A DNA stretch of 6,915 nucleotides from Bacteroides sp. (lineage in GTDB: Bacteria > Bacteroidota > Bacteroidia > Bacteroidales > Bacteroidaceae), in contig JASLIW010000113.1 in the NCBI GenBank assembly GCA_030152865.1, positions 1-6,915 of the forward strand, in the 5' to 3' direction. The translations under genes were made by a program, and so were the position numbers. This document shows positions 1-6,685 of this stretch, piece by piece. Position 1 is the stretch's first letter. Every line of letters begins with the position of its first letter. The notes beneath the pieces were generated by a model. That model made no database searches. It had not been told where the DNA came from and was given only the letters and a program-made list of their open reading frames with translations.

Positions 1-1778
1 GTTTTTTCTACATCAGAAGGAAGGTTTTTCATATCTACGTCCCACAAAGGAGTAGTACTCCAAGCTAGCTCATAACGTTCAGGCTTTCCATTATCTCCAT
101 CGGCTGTTATACTCCAGATTAACTCAGCTTCTTCAAAAGTAAGCTTACCTCCAGTCAAATCATGTACACGGTCAGGGGCAATTTCTCCCTCATCAGAGAG
201 TGCTTTTGCTGCATTGATGTAGCCAATACCCATTGCAAAGTCTGGAATGAAGGGGTTAATGTTGTTTGTACCCCTAAGCAGGCGTTCCCTCAGCTCATCA
301 GCAGTAAATCCTGGCTGGCCAAACTTAGAGACAACTAGAGCTGCCACTCCCGATACGTGTGGACAGGCCATAGAAGTACCTTGCATAAATCCGTAGCCAT
401 CACCTGGCAATGTACTTAATATTTGTCCTGCATCTCCAAATTGGTCATCTCCTCCAGGGGCAGCAATATCACACCAAGTACCATAGTTGGAAAACCAACT
501 TTTGGCAAAGTTGGGAGCAAAAGCCGTAACAGCTAACACCTTATCGTAAGCGGCTGGCATTAACCTACCTGAAATATCATCATTCCCTGCAGCAAAGATT
601 ACCAATCCACCTTTCATTGGTCCAACTTGATTGTCATTCTCATCCAAGCCTGCATATCTAATAAAATAATCAATAGCCGTCTTATCAGCCTCAGAAATAG
701 TTTGATCCTTACCACCCCAACCATAAACCCAGCTGTTTTGAGAAATAACAGCTCCATTGTCACAGGAATAAACAAAAGCGGCTGCACCATTACCTGCTGC
801 ACCATAAGTGTCAAACAGCTGACAACTCATCAAACGAATTCCACTAGCTGGAGAGCCATTACCACCTGCAATACCAGCAACTCCGATTCCATTATTATTG
901 ACAGCGGCTACTGTGCCAGCTACGTGAGTTCCATGCGCATGAGGATTAATTTGTCCTGTATCCATTACAAAGTTATATCCATAGATATCATCAACAAAGT
1001 TATTGTTATCATCATCAATACCCTCTGAACCATTTAACTCAGCATAATTAATCCACATATTCTGAGCTATATCAGGGTGATCGTATTGTATCCCACCATC
1101 ATTTATAGCAACAATCACATCGGGGCTACCTGTTTCTATATCCCAACCTTTATATGCATTAATATCGGCACCAGCCTTATAATCTACATAGTATCCTTGA
1201 TTGTTATAATGCCACTGCAAAGGCAAGTACTCATCATCAAAGTAGTCTCCAAACTCAGGATCTTCAACTTCACCTCTAGCCATTTGAATACTCTTCAGTA
1301 AATCTGCCGTTAATATTGTGGGCTCTTGCAAACCATCTACTCGTCTTATTTCATAAATCGGTTCTACAAGATCTATCCCCTCTACATCTTCAAAATTAAT
1401 AAGAGCCCGGCTTGTTGGGATATTTTTCTCAAACTTTACATCAAACCACAGATGAAGACCGAACTCACGGTGGCGTTTTTCAAACTTACCTCCCACAGGA
1501 AAGGTCGGAGTAATCTCTTTAACCCCCATTGTCTCGGCAAGTAAGTCTAATTGATCAACACCTGTAGATACTGCTCCACGTGTTGTCACTGGATTGAAGC
1601 TCTGTATTAGTTCAGGCGAGAGTTTTATTCTCACTACTCCTTCTATTGACGCATCGTCAACAGAGACATCAAGTTCACTAGTCTCATTTGAGCCAGGTTC
1701 TTGTATCTCCATAGAGCTATCATTACAAGAAGCTAGCACAAACAATGATAGTGCTAAAAACAAGCTTAGTTTTTTCAT
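1..1778 (-). CDS. S8 (subtilisin-like) serine protease, lipoprotein, 3' end outside the window
   Basis: This is a secreted peptidase of the subtilase family. The first 592 codons are present and the reading frame is still open at the window edge. The start at 1778 gives a lipoprotein signal: MKK, a hydrophobic stretch, then the lipobox LASC with Cys18, so the protein is probably membrane-anchored outside the cytoplasm. Residues about 45-148 look like the N-terminal prodomain of Bacteroidota S8 proteases. The catalytic domain covers about 205-530. The triad is visible as Asp227 (AINDGG, where the usual D-T/S-G is DGG), His282 (HGTHVAGT) and Ser469 (GTSMACPHVSG), with the oxyanion Asn399 in AAGND. 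An Asp/Asn-rich loop at 254-264 (IDDDNNNFVDD) resembles a calcium-binding loop of this family. From about 534 an FN3-like domain begins (DLTGG, WSITADGDNG, YELAWST) and is cut off. The substrate is unknown. It shares its strand with the polysaccharide operon but is separated by a terminator and a long gap, so it probably has its own promoter. No Shine-Dalgarno is seen. Its G+C is higher than that of the genes to the right. Confidence 0.93.
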   Translation of the reverse strand, partial: MKKLSLFLALSLFVLASCNDSSMEIQEPGSNETSELDVSVDDASIEGVVRIKLSPELIQSFNPVTTRGAVSTGVDQLDLLAETMGVKEITPTFPVGGKFEKRHREFGLHLWFDVKFEKNIPTSRALINFEDVEGIDLVEPIYEIRRVDGLQEPTILTADLLKSIQMARGEVEDPEFGDYFDDEYLPLQWHYNNQGYYVDYKAGADINAYKGWDIETGSPDVIVAINDGGIQYDHPDIAQNMWINYAELNGSEGIDDDNNNFVDDIYGYNFVMDTGQINPHAHGTHVAGTVAAVNNNGIGVAGIAGGNGSPASGIRLMSCQLFDTYGAAGNGAAAFVYSCDNGAVISQNSWVYGWGGKDQTISEADKTAIDYFIRYAGLDENDNQVGPMKGGLVIFAAGNDDISGRLMPAAYDKVLAVTAFAPNFAKSWFSNYGTWCDIAAPGGDDQFGDAGQILSTLPGDGYGFMQGTSMACPHVSGVAALVVSKFGQPGFTADELRERLLRGTNNINPFIPDFAMGIGYINAAKALSDEGEIAPDRVHDLTGGKLTFEEAELIWSITADGDNGKPERYELAWSTTPLWDVDMKNLPSDVEK

Positions 1779-1884
1779 AATTGAAATTGTTAATGTTCGT
1801 TTGGTCTAGGTTTGTAGAAATACTATATACCTTATTAAGTAGAAGTAAGTATAGCAGTCAGATGAATAGACCTTTAAAATTAGT

Positions 1885-1916
1885 AATAGTTATTTTTATC
1901 ATTGAGTTGCTACAAA
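1885..1916 (-). promoter_or_regulatory. Weak candidate Bacteroidota-type promoter for the protease gene
   Basis: On the minus strand TTTG (1916-1913) is followed after 20 nt by TAACTATT (1892-1885). The known Bacteroidota consensus is TTTG at -33 and TAnnTTTG at -7, spaced by about 19-21 nt. The -33 part and the spacing fit, but the -7 part matches only in TA and two of the four later bases. It would give a leader of roughly 100 nt before the protease ATG. A second possible match further upstream has worse spacing. This is a guess from pattern only. Confidence 0.2.
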
Positions 1917-2211
1917 TGTCAACAACTATTAACAAAATAGAAAAATACGATCAATACTGCATCAAAACAAAAAACTTTTTGAAGTATTTATTGCGTATTT
2001 TTAACCATATTGATATTATATCACCAAATAACAATAATTTTAATAGTATAATATATTTACAGATAATAAAGTATCATTTTTATCTACACCTTATCCCCAG
2101 CGATAATATCTCAGAAATATGCACATACTAGATTAAAATCTTCTAACAGAATGAGCCTAAAACATCAAGCTCTTTCTTTCATATATTTTTACAAGAATGG
2201 CTTTATTTTCA

Positions 2212-2237
2212 AATAAATAGGGAAATCCCTAATTATT
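2212..2237. repeat. 26-bp imperfect inverted repeat
   Basis: The left arm AATAAATAGGGA (2212-2223) and the right arm TCCCTAATTATT (2226-2237) are complementary at 11 of 12 positions around a 2-bp centre. The core TAGGGA/TCCCTA is perfect and includes three G:C pairs, which stands out in this AT-rich gap. It lies about 30 bp beyond the operon terminator in the direction of transcription. With so small a centre it resembles a dimeric protein-binding site more than an RNA hairpin, but it could be a back-up terminator or a chance palindrome. Confidence 0.45.
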
Positions 2238-2265
2238 AGTACCATAGGTCTCTAAAATATTGAAA

Positions 2266-2307
2266 ACAAAAAATAAGCCCAAGATTCAAATATATTGAGC
2301 TTATTTT
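2266..2307 (-). terminator. Rho-independent-like terminator of the polysaccharide operon
   Basis: The arms AAAATAAGC (2270-2278) and GCTTATTTT (2299-2307) are perfect 9-bp complements. After one mismatch the stem can extend by three more pairs (CAA/TTG), leaving a loop of about 12 nt. Read on the minus strand, the 3' arm runs straight into TTTTTTGTTTTC, a typical T-rich tail. The hairpin begins 28 nt after the stop codon of the glycosyltransferase gene, where the end of the operon is expected. The stem is AT-rich with few G:C pairs, so its strength is uncertain. Confidence 0.72.
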
Positions 2308-2334
2308 AATAGAGCTTATATCTTATATAAATTC

Positions 2335-3270
2335 TTACTTCTTAAATTTATTCCAATGAGTCATGACCTTATAAAGTAACAAGGGTAAACGATAAGTATA
2401 GCGCCAACGGAAACAAGATTTGAGGGCAGCTTTAAAAACTTTCTGTTCTTTTTTGTATCCATGAATAGAACTATGTAAGTAATTGCTGAAAGAATCCCAA
2501 AAACACATCTTACGTATCATATCAAGCAAGTCTGGGTCTTCAAAATAAGAAAGAAAAAAGTAAGCTAAGTCTATTTCTTTAGCACAGTCACTTAAGCCTT
2601 GCTTATAAACTACTCCCCCTTCATGCCTACGATATACCGACATGACATCAGGCATCCCCCATATCTTTCCTAAGCGAGTACAACTCAAAATAAAGAATAA
2701 ATCACCATAAATAATTTTTCTCGTATCGAATGCTTTGATAAATTTATCATCTCTTACAACCTCTACACGTGCAACGATCGATGCTGTTACTACCAGATGC
2801 CTCCGATAGAGATGCTCTGGAGTATATATACCTTCATGGAGTTTAGCATAAAGCTTGCTAGGCCTCTTTCCCTTCTCCCAAACCATCTTTCCATTATGGA
2901 AACACATAGAAAAGTCAGGATGTTCTTCTAGAAAATCCACTTGCTTCTGCAATTTATATGGGTCAGTCCAGTAGTCATCTCCCTCACAAAGAGCTATGTA
3001 CTTACCTTTAGCCCGTGGATATTGATAGGTTCTACTTATGCCAATATTTTTCCAGTATTGATTTTCTGTTTGATAAATAGGCTTTATAATATCAGGATAT
3101 TTCTCTTGATATTCTCGTATAATTTTAGCTGTATTATCTGTAGAGGCATCATCATGAATTAGCACTTCAAATTTGAAGTCTGTTTTCTGCATTAGAAATC
3201 CATCTAAGCATTCTCTAATGTAAGGCTCATGATTATAAGCCAAGGTACAAATACTAACCAAAGGTTCCAT
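2335..3270 (-). CDS. Glycosyltransferase family 2 (GT-A fold)
   Basis: This 311-aa cytoplasmic, probably membrane-associated enzyme would transfer a sugar from a nucleotide-sugar donor to the growing lipid-linked polysaccharide repeat unit. The GT-A fold is clear. PLVSICTLAYNHEPYI opens the protein, the nucleotide-binding HDDAS lies at 39-43, and the metal-binding EGDDYW at 96-101 acts as the DxD equivalent. YGD at 188-190 is a candidate catalytic-base region, and YRRHEGG at 213-219 matches the C-terminal motif of bacterial GT2 enzymes. The tail from about 280 is rich in Arg, Lys and aromatic residues, which fits peripheral membrane binding; no true transmembrane segment is evident. The start at 3270 places the conserved first beta strand directly after Met, as is usual. 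It is the last gene of the operon, 20 nt after the second ATP-grasp gene, with an A-rich spacer and no clear Shine-Dalgarno. Donor, acceptor and linkage cannot be predicted. Confidence 0.93.
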   Translation of the reverse strand: MEPLVSICTLAYNHEPYIRECLDGFLMQKTDFKFEVLIHDDASTDNTAKIIREYQEKYPDIIKPIYQTENQYWKNIGISRTYQYPRAKGKYIALCEGDDYWTDPYKLQKQVDFLEEHPDFSMCFHNGKMVWEKGKRPSKLYAKLHEGIYTPEHLYRRHLVVTASIVARVEVVRDDKFIKAFDTRKIIYGDLFFILSCTRLGKIWGMPDVMSVYRRHEGGVVYKQGLSDCAKEIDLAYFFLSYFEDPDLLDMIRKMCFWDSFSNYLHSSIHGYKKEQKVFKAALKSCFRWRYTYRLPLLLYKVMTHWNKFKK

Positions 3271-3290
3271 TAAAATATATTTTTCTTTAA

Positions 3291-4526
3291 TTAAAAAAGG
3301 GAGTTATCTGATTTTTCAAGTATAAGACTCTCACCGTATTGATTTGTAATATCAAAGCACTCATAGATATTTTTTGCCAGCTCGAATAATTTCGCCTTAT
3401 TTTTTGAGCAGATAGTACACATTGCTAATTTCTTAAATGGACCGGTCCTTTTAATAGTCTGTCCTTGTGTTACATATACAATAAACGAGATAACTTCTTC
3501 TTGCTCCATAAATGCATTAATATCTGATATCGTATGAACTACTCCATCTACACCATAAAAGTTTAATGTAATAGCTTTATACCGAGTGTCTAAAGGTAGT
3601 GCCTGTATTCTAGGATTATTGAAAGTATCATCTGCAGTATATCTCAATAGAACATTCAAATAGTTTTGTCCAGTTACGGCATTAAAATAGTCAAAAGACA
3701 TTTCACCACTCAGTCTAAAACCAGCTTCAAAAAAAAGAAAACTATTGTTTCTATAAAAAGCGGACATAGTGATATATCCATCTCGTAAACCTATCCCCTT
3801 AATTAATTTTTGCAACTTAGCATCCAATAAGGCCATAAACCTAGCTTGATGCTTTGATGGATAAATCCATGCTTTTTGTAAGGTTTCATTCCCCTTACTT
3901 TGCTTACACATTACTGTGTCACTAGTCCCTAGAAGAGATATACTTTCATTCTGAATAAAATAGTATACATCAAACTTTACTCCATCATCAATATATTCTT
4001 CTATTATAACCTTCTTACTTGGCGACATGTTTTGTGCATATTCATAGTATTTCTTGAACTGATCCTCATTATAAGCCACATTAATTCCTATGGAACCAGC
4101 CCTGTCTACAGGCTTGATTATAACAGGGTATTTACTTACTTCATCATACTTATATTCTGGCACACAGGGTATTTCATAGTCAACACACAGTTGTTTAAAC
4201 TTTATTTTATCCCTTGTAAGGTTGAGTTGCTCCATAGTGAGCCAACAGGGTAAATCTAATATTTCACAAAGTTTAATCATATTTTCCACTCTAAACTCAC
4301 TAAAACCTGCAATAACACCATCAATACAACTTTGCCTACACAAGGGTACTAATGTATCTATATCACTCCAACTAATATTCCAAGCCTCATCTGCAACCTC
4401 TTTGGCTGGACTAAGCAACCAATTTTCATGACTATCGGTAACAATCGTATAATACCCTAATTTTTGTGCATGTTCTACAACTACATATTCTGTTGTATTT
4501 CCGCCTAATACTAATATTTTTTTCAT
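3291..4526 (-). CDS. ATP-grasp domain protein, diverged, polysaccharide-associated
   Basis: This 411-aa protein belongs to the ATP-grasp superfamily (carbamoyl-phosphate-synthetase-like), whose members activate a carboxylate as an acyl phosphate and couple it to an amine or other nucleophile. A Rossmann-like pre-ATP-grasp domain occupies about 1-95 (MKKILVLGG). The ATP-binding part shows VIIKPVDRAGSIG at 135-147 with Lys138, and EEYIDDGVKFD at 176-186. The C-terminal metal motif is FFEAGFRLSGE at 265-275 with Glu267 and Arg271. The strand before it reads GYITMSAFYR (250-259), where the sister protein encoded at 5495-6685 has GGINIEARID. An acidic metal ligand therefore seems to be replaced by Met254 or Ser255, so activity may be altered or lost. 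Residues about 310-411 form an extra C-terminal domain. The gene starts 3 nt after the preceding stop codon, so translation is probably coupled. The substrate is unknown. It is more AT-rich than the sister gene in the lines I counted. Confidence 0.85.
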   Translation of the reverse strand: MKKILVLGGNTTEYVVVEHAQKLGYYTIVTDSHENWLLSPAKEVADEAWNISWSDIDTLVPLCRQSCIDGVIAGFSEFRVENMIKLCEILDLPCWLTMEQLNLTRDKIKFKQLCVDYEIPCVPEYKYDEVSKYPVIIKPVDRAGSIGINVAYNEDQFKKYYEYAQNMSPSKKVIIEEYIDDGVKFDVYYFIQNESISLLGTSDTVMCKQSKGNETLQKAWIYPSKHQARFMALLDAKLQKLIKGIGLRDGYITMSAFYRNNSFLFFEAGFRLSGEMSFDYFNAVTGQNYLNVLLRYTADDTFNNPRIQALPLDTRYKAITLNFYGVDGVVHTISDINAFMEQEEVISFIVYVTQGQTIKRTGPFKKLAMCTICSKNKAKLFELAKNIYECFDITNQYGESLILEKSDNSLF

Positions 4527-4529
4527 TTT

Positions 4530-5498
4530 TTAAGTCAACAGTCTTTTAATCTTTTCGACTATTAAGGTCAAGTCATCTTCTGTACATCTTTGGTCAAGAG
4601 GTAAAGGATGAATGAATACAGATATGTGTTCTTCAACCTCACTTAACTCTTGATGCTTAAAGATGTTAGGCCAATAAGTCGCGATGTAAATTCTACTATT
4701 AATCAAATAAGAACGTAAGGATTCATTAGCTGAGTAGAATGGATAGATTAAGGGAGATGTACTACAACCTACATTTAATAATAAACTATTCATGTACCCT
4801 AAGCGCTTGTGTAACCAGTCAAAGTTGAGTTTTCGCTTCTCCCTAACTTGCGTAAAGTCTATACTTTCAAGCATTTTTTTAGTTAAGTTGGACATCAATC
4901 GCAAGGGTTGATTACTAATAGTTAAGCTATTTTCCTTAAAATCACTATAGCCTTCAGAAGCTGGAAAATCATGCCGCTTCAATAGGTGCGAACAGCGCAT
5001 GTAGGACAGTTTATCCTGCTCCTTGACCTCATACTTAAAAGGTGAATACGCAACACCACCATCTGGTATGCCTACAAATTTTCGTGGACTATAGAAGCAC
5101 AACCTACTGGGCGGATAAAAAAGAGCTTGACTGTTATCTAAAATCAAATTGTCAGGATAAACAGTTTGTAGGTAATCTGCATAAGTGTTTTTCACACCAA
5201 AATAATTAGTATAAAGCAGATAGTCATCCTTTCCAATATTAAGAGTCTCCAAGCTTTCTATTTCCAATTGTTTACTCACATGATAATAACAAACATGAAG
5301 CCCCAGCCTTTTTATGGGTTCTTGCAAGCTAGAGCAAGTATAATAGGGCATCCACAGCTTATTTATCTTGGGCAAGGATAATATAATATATTCAAAAGCA
5401 TTTCTACCGCTATTCACAAAAACAGCTTGATCATCAAATAATTGATTAGCTGCTGGCTGTAGTTCTAATTCAAAGTACCCACCTATTTCCTTCATCAT
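4530..5498 (-). CDS. Short PLP-dependent aminotransferase-like protein (DegT/DnrJ-like fold)
   Basis: This 322-aa protein resembles fold-type I PLP enzymes but is shorter than the usual 360-400 aa of DegT/DnrJ/EryC1/StrS sugar aminotransferases. The supporting motifs are NSGRNAF at 29-35 (cofactor phosphate region), WMPYYTCSS at 49-57 and LLYTNYFG at 94-101. ILDNSQALF at 119-127 has Asp121 as the likely pyridine-nitrogen ligand. YSPRKFVGIPDGG at 136-148 has Lys140 as the likely Schiff-base lysine, matching the K-G-GG region of DegT proteins. The N-terminal IGGYFELEL signature recalls a poorly described group found in Bacteroidota polysaccharide loci. It could aminate a sugar or act on an amino acid; the reaction is not evident. 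Two adjacent ATGs (5498 and 5495) are possible starts. The first overlaps the upstream stop codon by ATGA, and the second by one base. Its position between two ATP-grasp genes suggests a shared pathway. No signal peptide or membrane segment is seen. Confidence 0.75.
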   Translation of the reverse strand: MMKEIGGYFELELQPAANQLFDDQAVFVNSGRNAFEYIILSLPKINKLWMPYYTCSSLQEPIKRLGLHVCYYHVSKQLEIESLETLNIGKDDYLLYTNYFGVKNTYADYLQTVYPDNLILDNSQALFYPPSRLCFYSPRKFVGIPDGGVAYSPFKYEVKEQDKLSYMRCSHLLKRHDFPASEGYSDFKENSLTISNQPLRLMSNLTKKMLESIDFTQVREKRKLNFDWLHKRLGYMNSLLLNVGCSTSPLIYPFYSANESLRSYLINSRIYIATYWPNIFKHQELSEVEEHISVFIHPLPLDQRCTEDDLTLIVEKIKRLLT

Positions 5499-6685
5499 AC
5501 CAGTATTATTTCATATAAAGAGCTGAAAGAAGTTAGAACTTTACGCAGATGTGCTTCATTCTCAAATCGAACTATTAGCACTCCTACAGCGGCATTAGCT
5601 CCTTTAAAGGAATGCACAAGTTCACCCTTCTTAATGTATATATACTTATCTACTATAATATGTTCTAATTCCTTACTTAAGACGATTTCTTTTAATACTC
5701 CTTCTTCTGTAGAGTGTAAAATAAGATAAGCATAGTTTTCAGTAGCCTTTATTGAGAAAGAAGGTAAACTCTCCCCTAATGCAATGGATAAAGCTGCATC
5801 AACAAAGTTAAAGTTGGTCGCTTTATGAATTACATCAGGTGTAAAGTTGCCTCCATTGCGTGCTCCTACTTCTATCAAATAAACCTTTCCTTTGGAGTCA
5901 ATTCTGGCCTCAATATTAATTCCACCCTGTCTAAAGTTCACCAACTCTATAAAACGGGCTACTTCCTGCTCTACTTTTTCTATAGTACCTTGATCATGAG
6001 ATGAAGGAAAAGTTGTTGAAATAGGGACTAAGTTATTGATCTCAGCATTAAAGTGATGATCTCCAAGACAGCAAAAAATCAATTTACCATCCTTTACAAA
6101 TCCATCCCCATGTAACTGAGGGCCCTGGTTTTTAATATACTCTTCAACGATGACGTGCTTAGCACGAGAAAAACTCAAAGCATATTCAAGTTTAGCTTCA
6201 GCTTCATTTGGTTCATAAACCAAACTCACTCCTTTACTCCCTGAAGAATCAACGGGTTTTATAAGTATAGGGAAAGTATAATTATTCAAATCGGCTAACA
6301 AGTCTGTGAAACAAGTATAACTCTTATGTTTGGGTACATTAAAGCCGTGTTTTGATAAGAAATCTCGAAACAAATCCTTTTCAGACATCACTTTAACAGC
6401 TTTATACCCACTATTGGGTAAGCACATTTGCTCTCCTACATAGGCAGCTGTCAAGGCAGCAGGGTCTGAGTTAAAAGTCATAACACCGTCAACGGCAAGT
6501 TCTTTAGCCAACTTTAGAACTGCTTCAAAGTCTGTTGTACTATCATAATGAGCTTCATCTGCATATTGATGCCCAGCATTCTCAGGAATGTAATCGCAGG
6601 TAATAGTATAAATTCCACGCTCTCTAGCTCTTTTTAATAATGGAATATGCATTTGCATAGCCCCTAATACTAACAGTTTCTTCAT
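5495..6685 (-). CDS. ATP-grasp ligase, polysaccharide-associated
   Basis: This 396-aa protein is a complete ATP-grasp enzyme, expected to form an amide or similar bond at the cost of ATP in the cytoplasm. The pre-ATP-grasp domain (about 1-90) starts MKKLLVLGAMQMHIPLL and contains YADEAHYDSTTD at 41-52. The ATP-grasp domain follows, with ILIKPVDSSGSKG at 140-152 (Lys143 and the glycine-rich loop), VIVEEYIKNQG at 178-188 and HGDGF at 192-196. Both metal-ligand strands are present: INIEARID at 256-263 with Glu259, and LIEVGARNGGN at 270-280 with Glu272 and Arg276. EVGARNGGN is typical of ATP-grasp proteins from capsule and O-antigen clusters. A C-terminal domain covers about 305-396. The start ATG overlaps the stop of the upstream aminotransferase gene (ATGA), and its own stop overlaps the next start in the same way, so coupled translation is likely. 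The natural substrates are unknown. Ligation of an amino or carboxylic acid to the amino sugar made by its neighbour is an inference from gene order. Confidence 0.88.
   Translation of the reverse strand: MKKLLVLGAMQMHIPLLKRARERGIYTITCDYIPENAGHQYADEAHYDSTTDFEAVLKLAKELAVDGVMTFNSDPAALTAAYVGEQMCLPNSGYKAVKVMSEKDLFRDFLSKHGFNVPKHKSYTCFTDLLADLNNYTFPILIKPVDSSGSKGVSLVYEPNEAEAKLEYALSFSRAKHVIVEEYIKNQGPQLHGDGFVKDGKLIFCCLGDHHFNAEINNLVPISTTFPSSHDQGTIEKVEQEVARFIELVNFRQGGINIEARIDSKGKVYLIEVGARNGGNFTPDVIHKATNFNFVDAALSIALGESLPSFSIKATENYAYLILHSTEEGVLKEIVLSKELEHIIVDKYIYIKKGELVHSFKGANAAVGVLIVRFENEAHLRKVLTSFSSLYEIILV

Larger units (their letters stand above)
1779..2334. other. AT-rich intergenic region without a supported gene
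   Basis: This gap of about 556 bp lies between the end of the glycosyltransferase gene and the start of the protease gene. It is very AT-rich: the line 1921-1980 has 13 G+C in 60 by hand count. It contains the operon terminator (2266-2307), an imperfect palindrome (2212-2237) and the 5' leader of the protease gene. A smaller palindrome, TGATAT-T-ATATCA, sits at 2011-2023, and TTTATTT-TC-AAATAAA at 2202-2217. Both may be chance in such AT-rich DNA. The only long reading frame is on the plus strand at 1781-2131. It would need a TTG start, is low in complexity and resembles nothing I know, so I treat it as non-coding. I see no tRNA, CRISPR array or insertion sequence end here. Confidence 0.7.

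Noticed and set aside
627..1544. Several plus-strand reading frames of 72-133 codons (627-1028, 1077-1301, 1326-1544) and a minus-strand frame at 614-814
   Set aside because: They lie inside the S8 protease gene, whose frame carries recognisable catalytic motifs throughout. Their translations are low-complexity and resemble no family.
1892..1922. TTGACA followed after 17 nt by ATAAAA on the minus strand, like a sigma-70 promoter
   Set aside because: The -10 match is poor and Bacteroidota use a different promoter consensus, so this resemblance carries little weight.
2011..2023. 13-bp palindrome TGATAT-T-ATATCA
   Set aside because: It is built almost only of A and T in DNA of about 20-25% G+C, where such short palindromes are expected by chance.
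2092..2100. TTATCCCCA, one base from a DnaA box (TTATCCACA)
   Set aside because: It is a single imperfect site with no cluster of similar boxes and no replication genes nearby, so an origin is not supported.
1781..2131. Plus-strand frame of 116 codons in the intergenic gap
   Set aside because: It needs a TTG start next to the protease ATG, is dominated by Ile, Asn, Lys and Leu as expected from random AT-rich DNA, and has no ribosome-binding site or recognisable motif.
2941..4431. Plus-strand frames at 2941-3162, 4032-4253 and 4222-4431
   Set aside because: They are opposite the well-supported glycosyltransferase and ATP-grasp genes and show no domain features.
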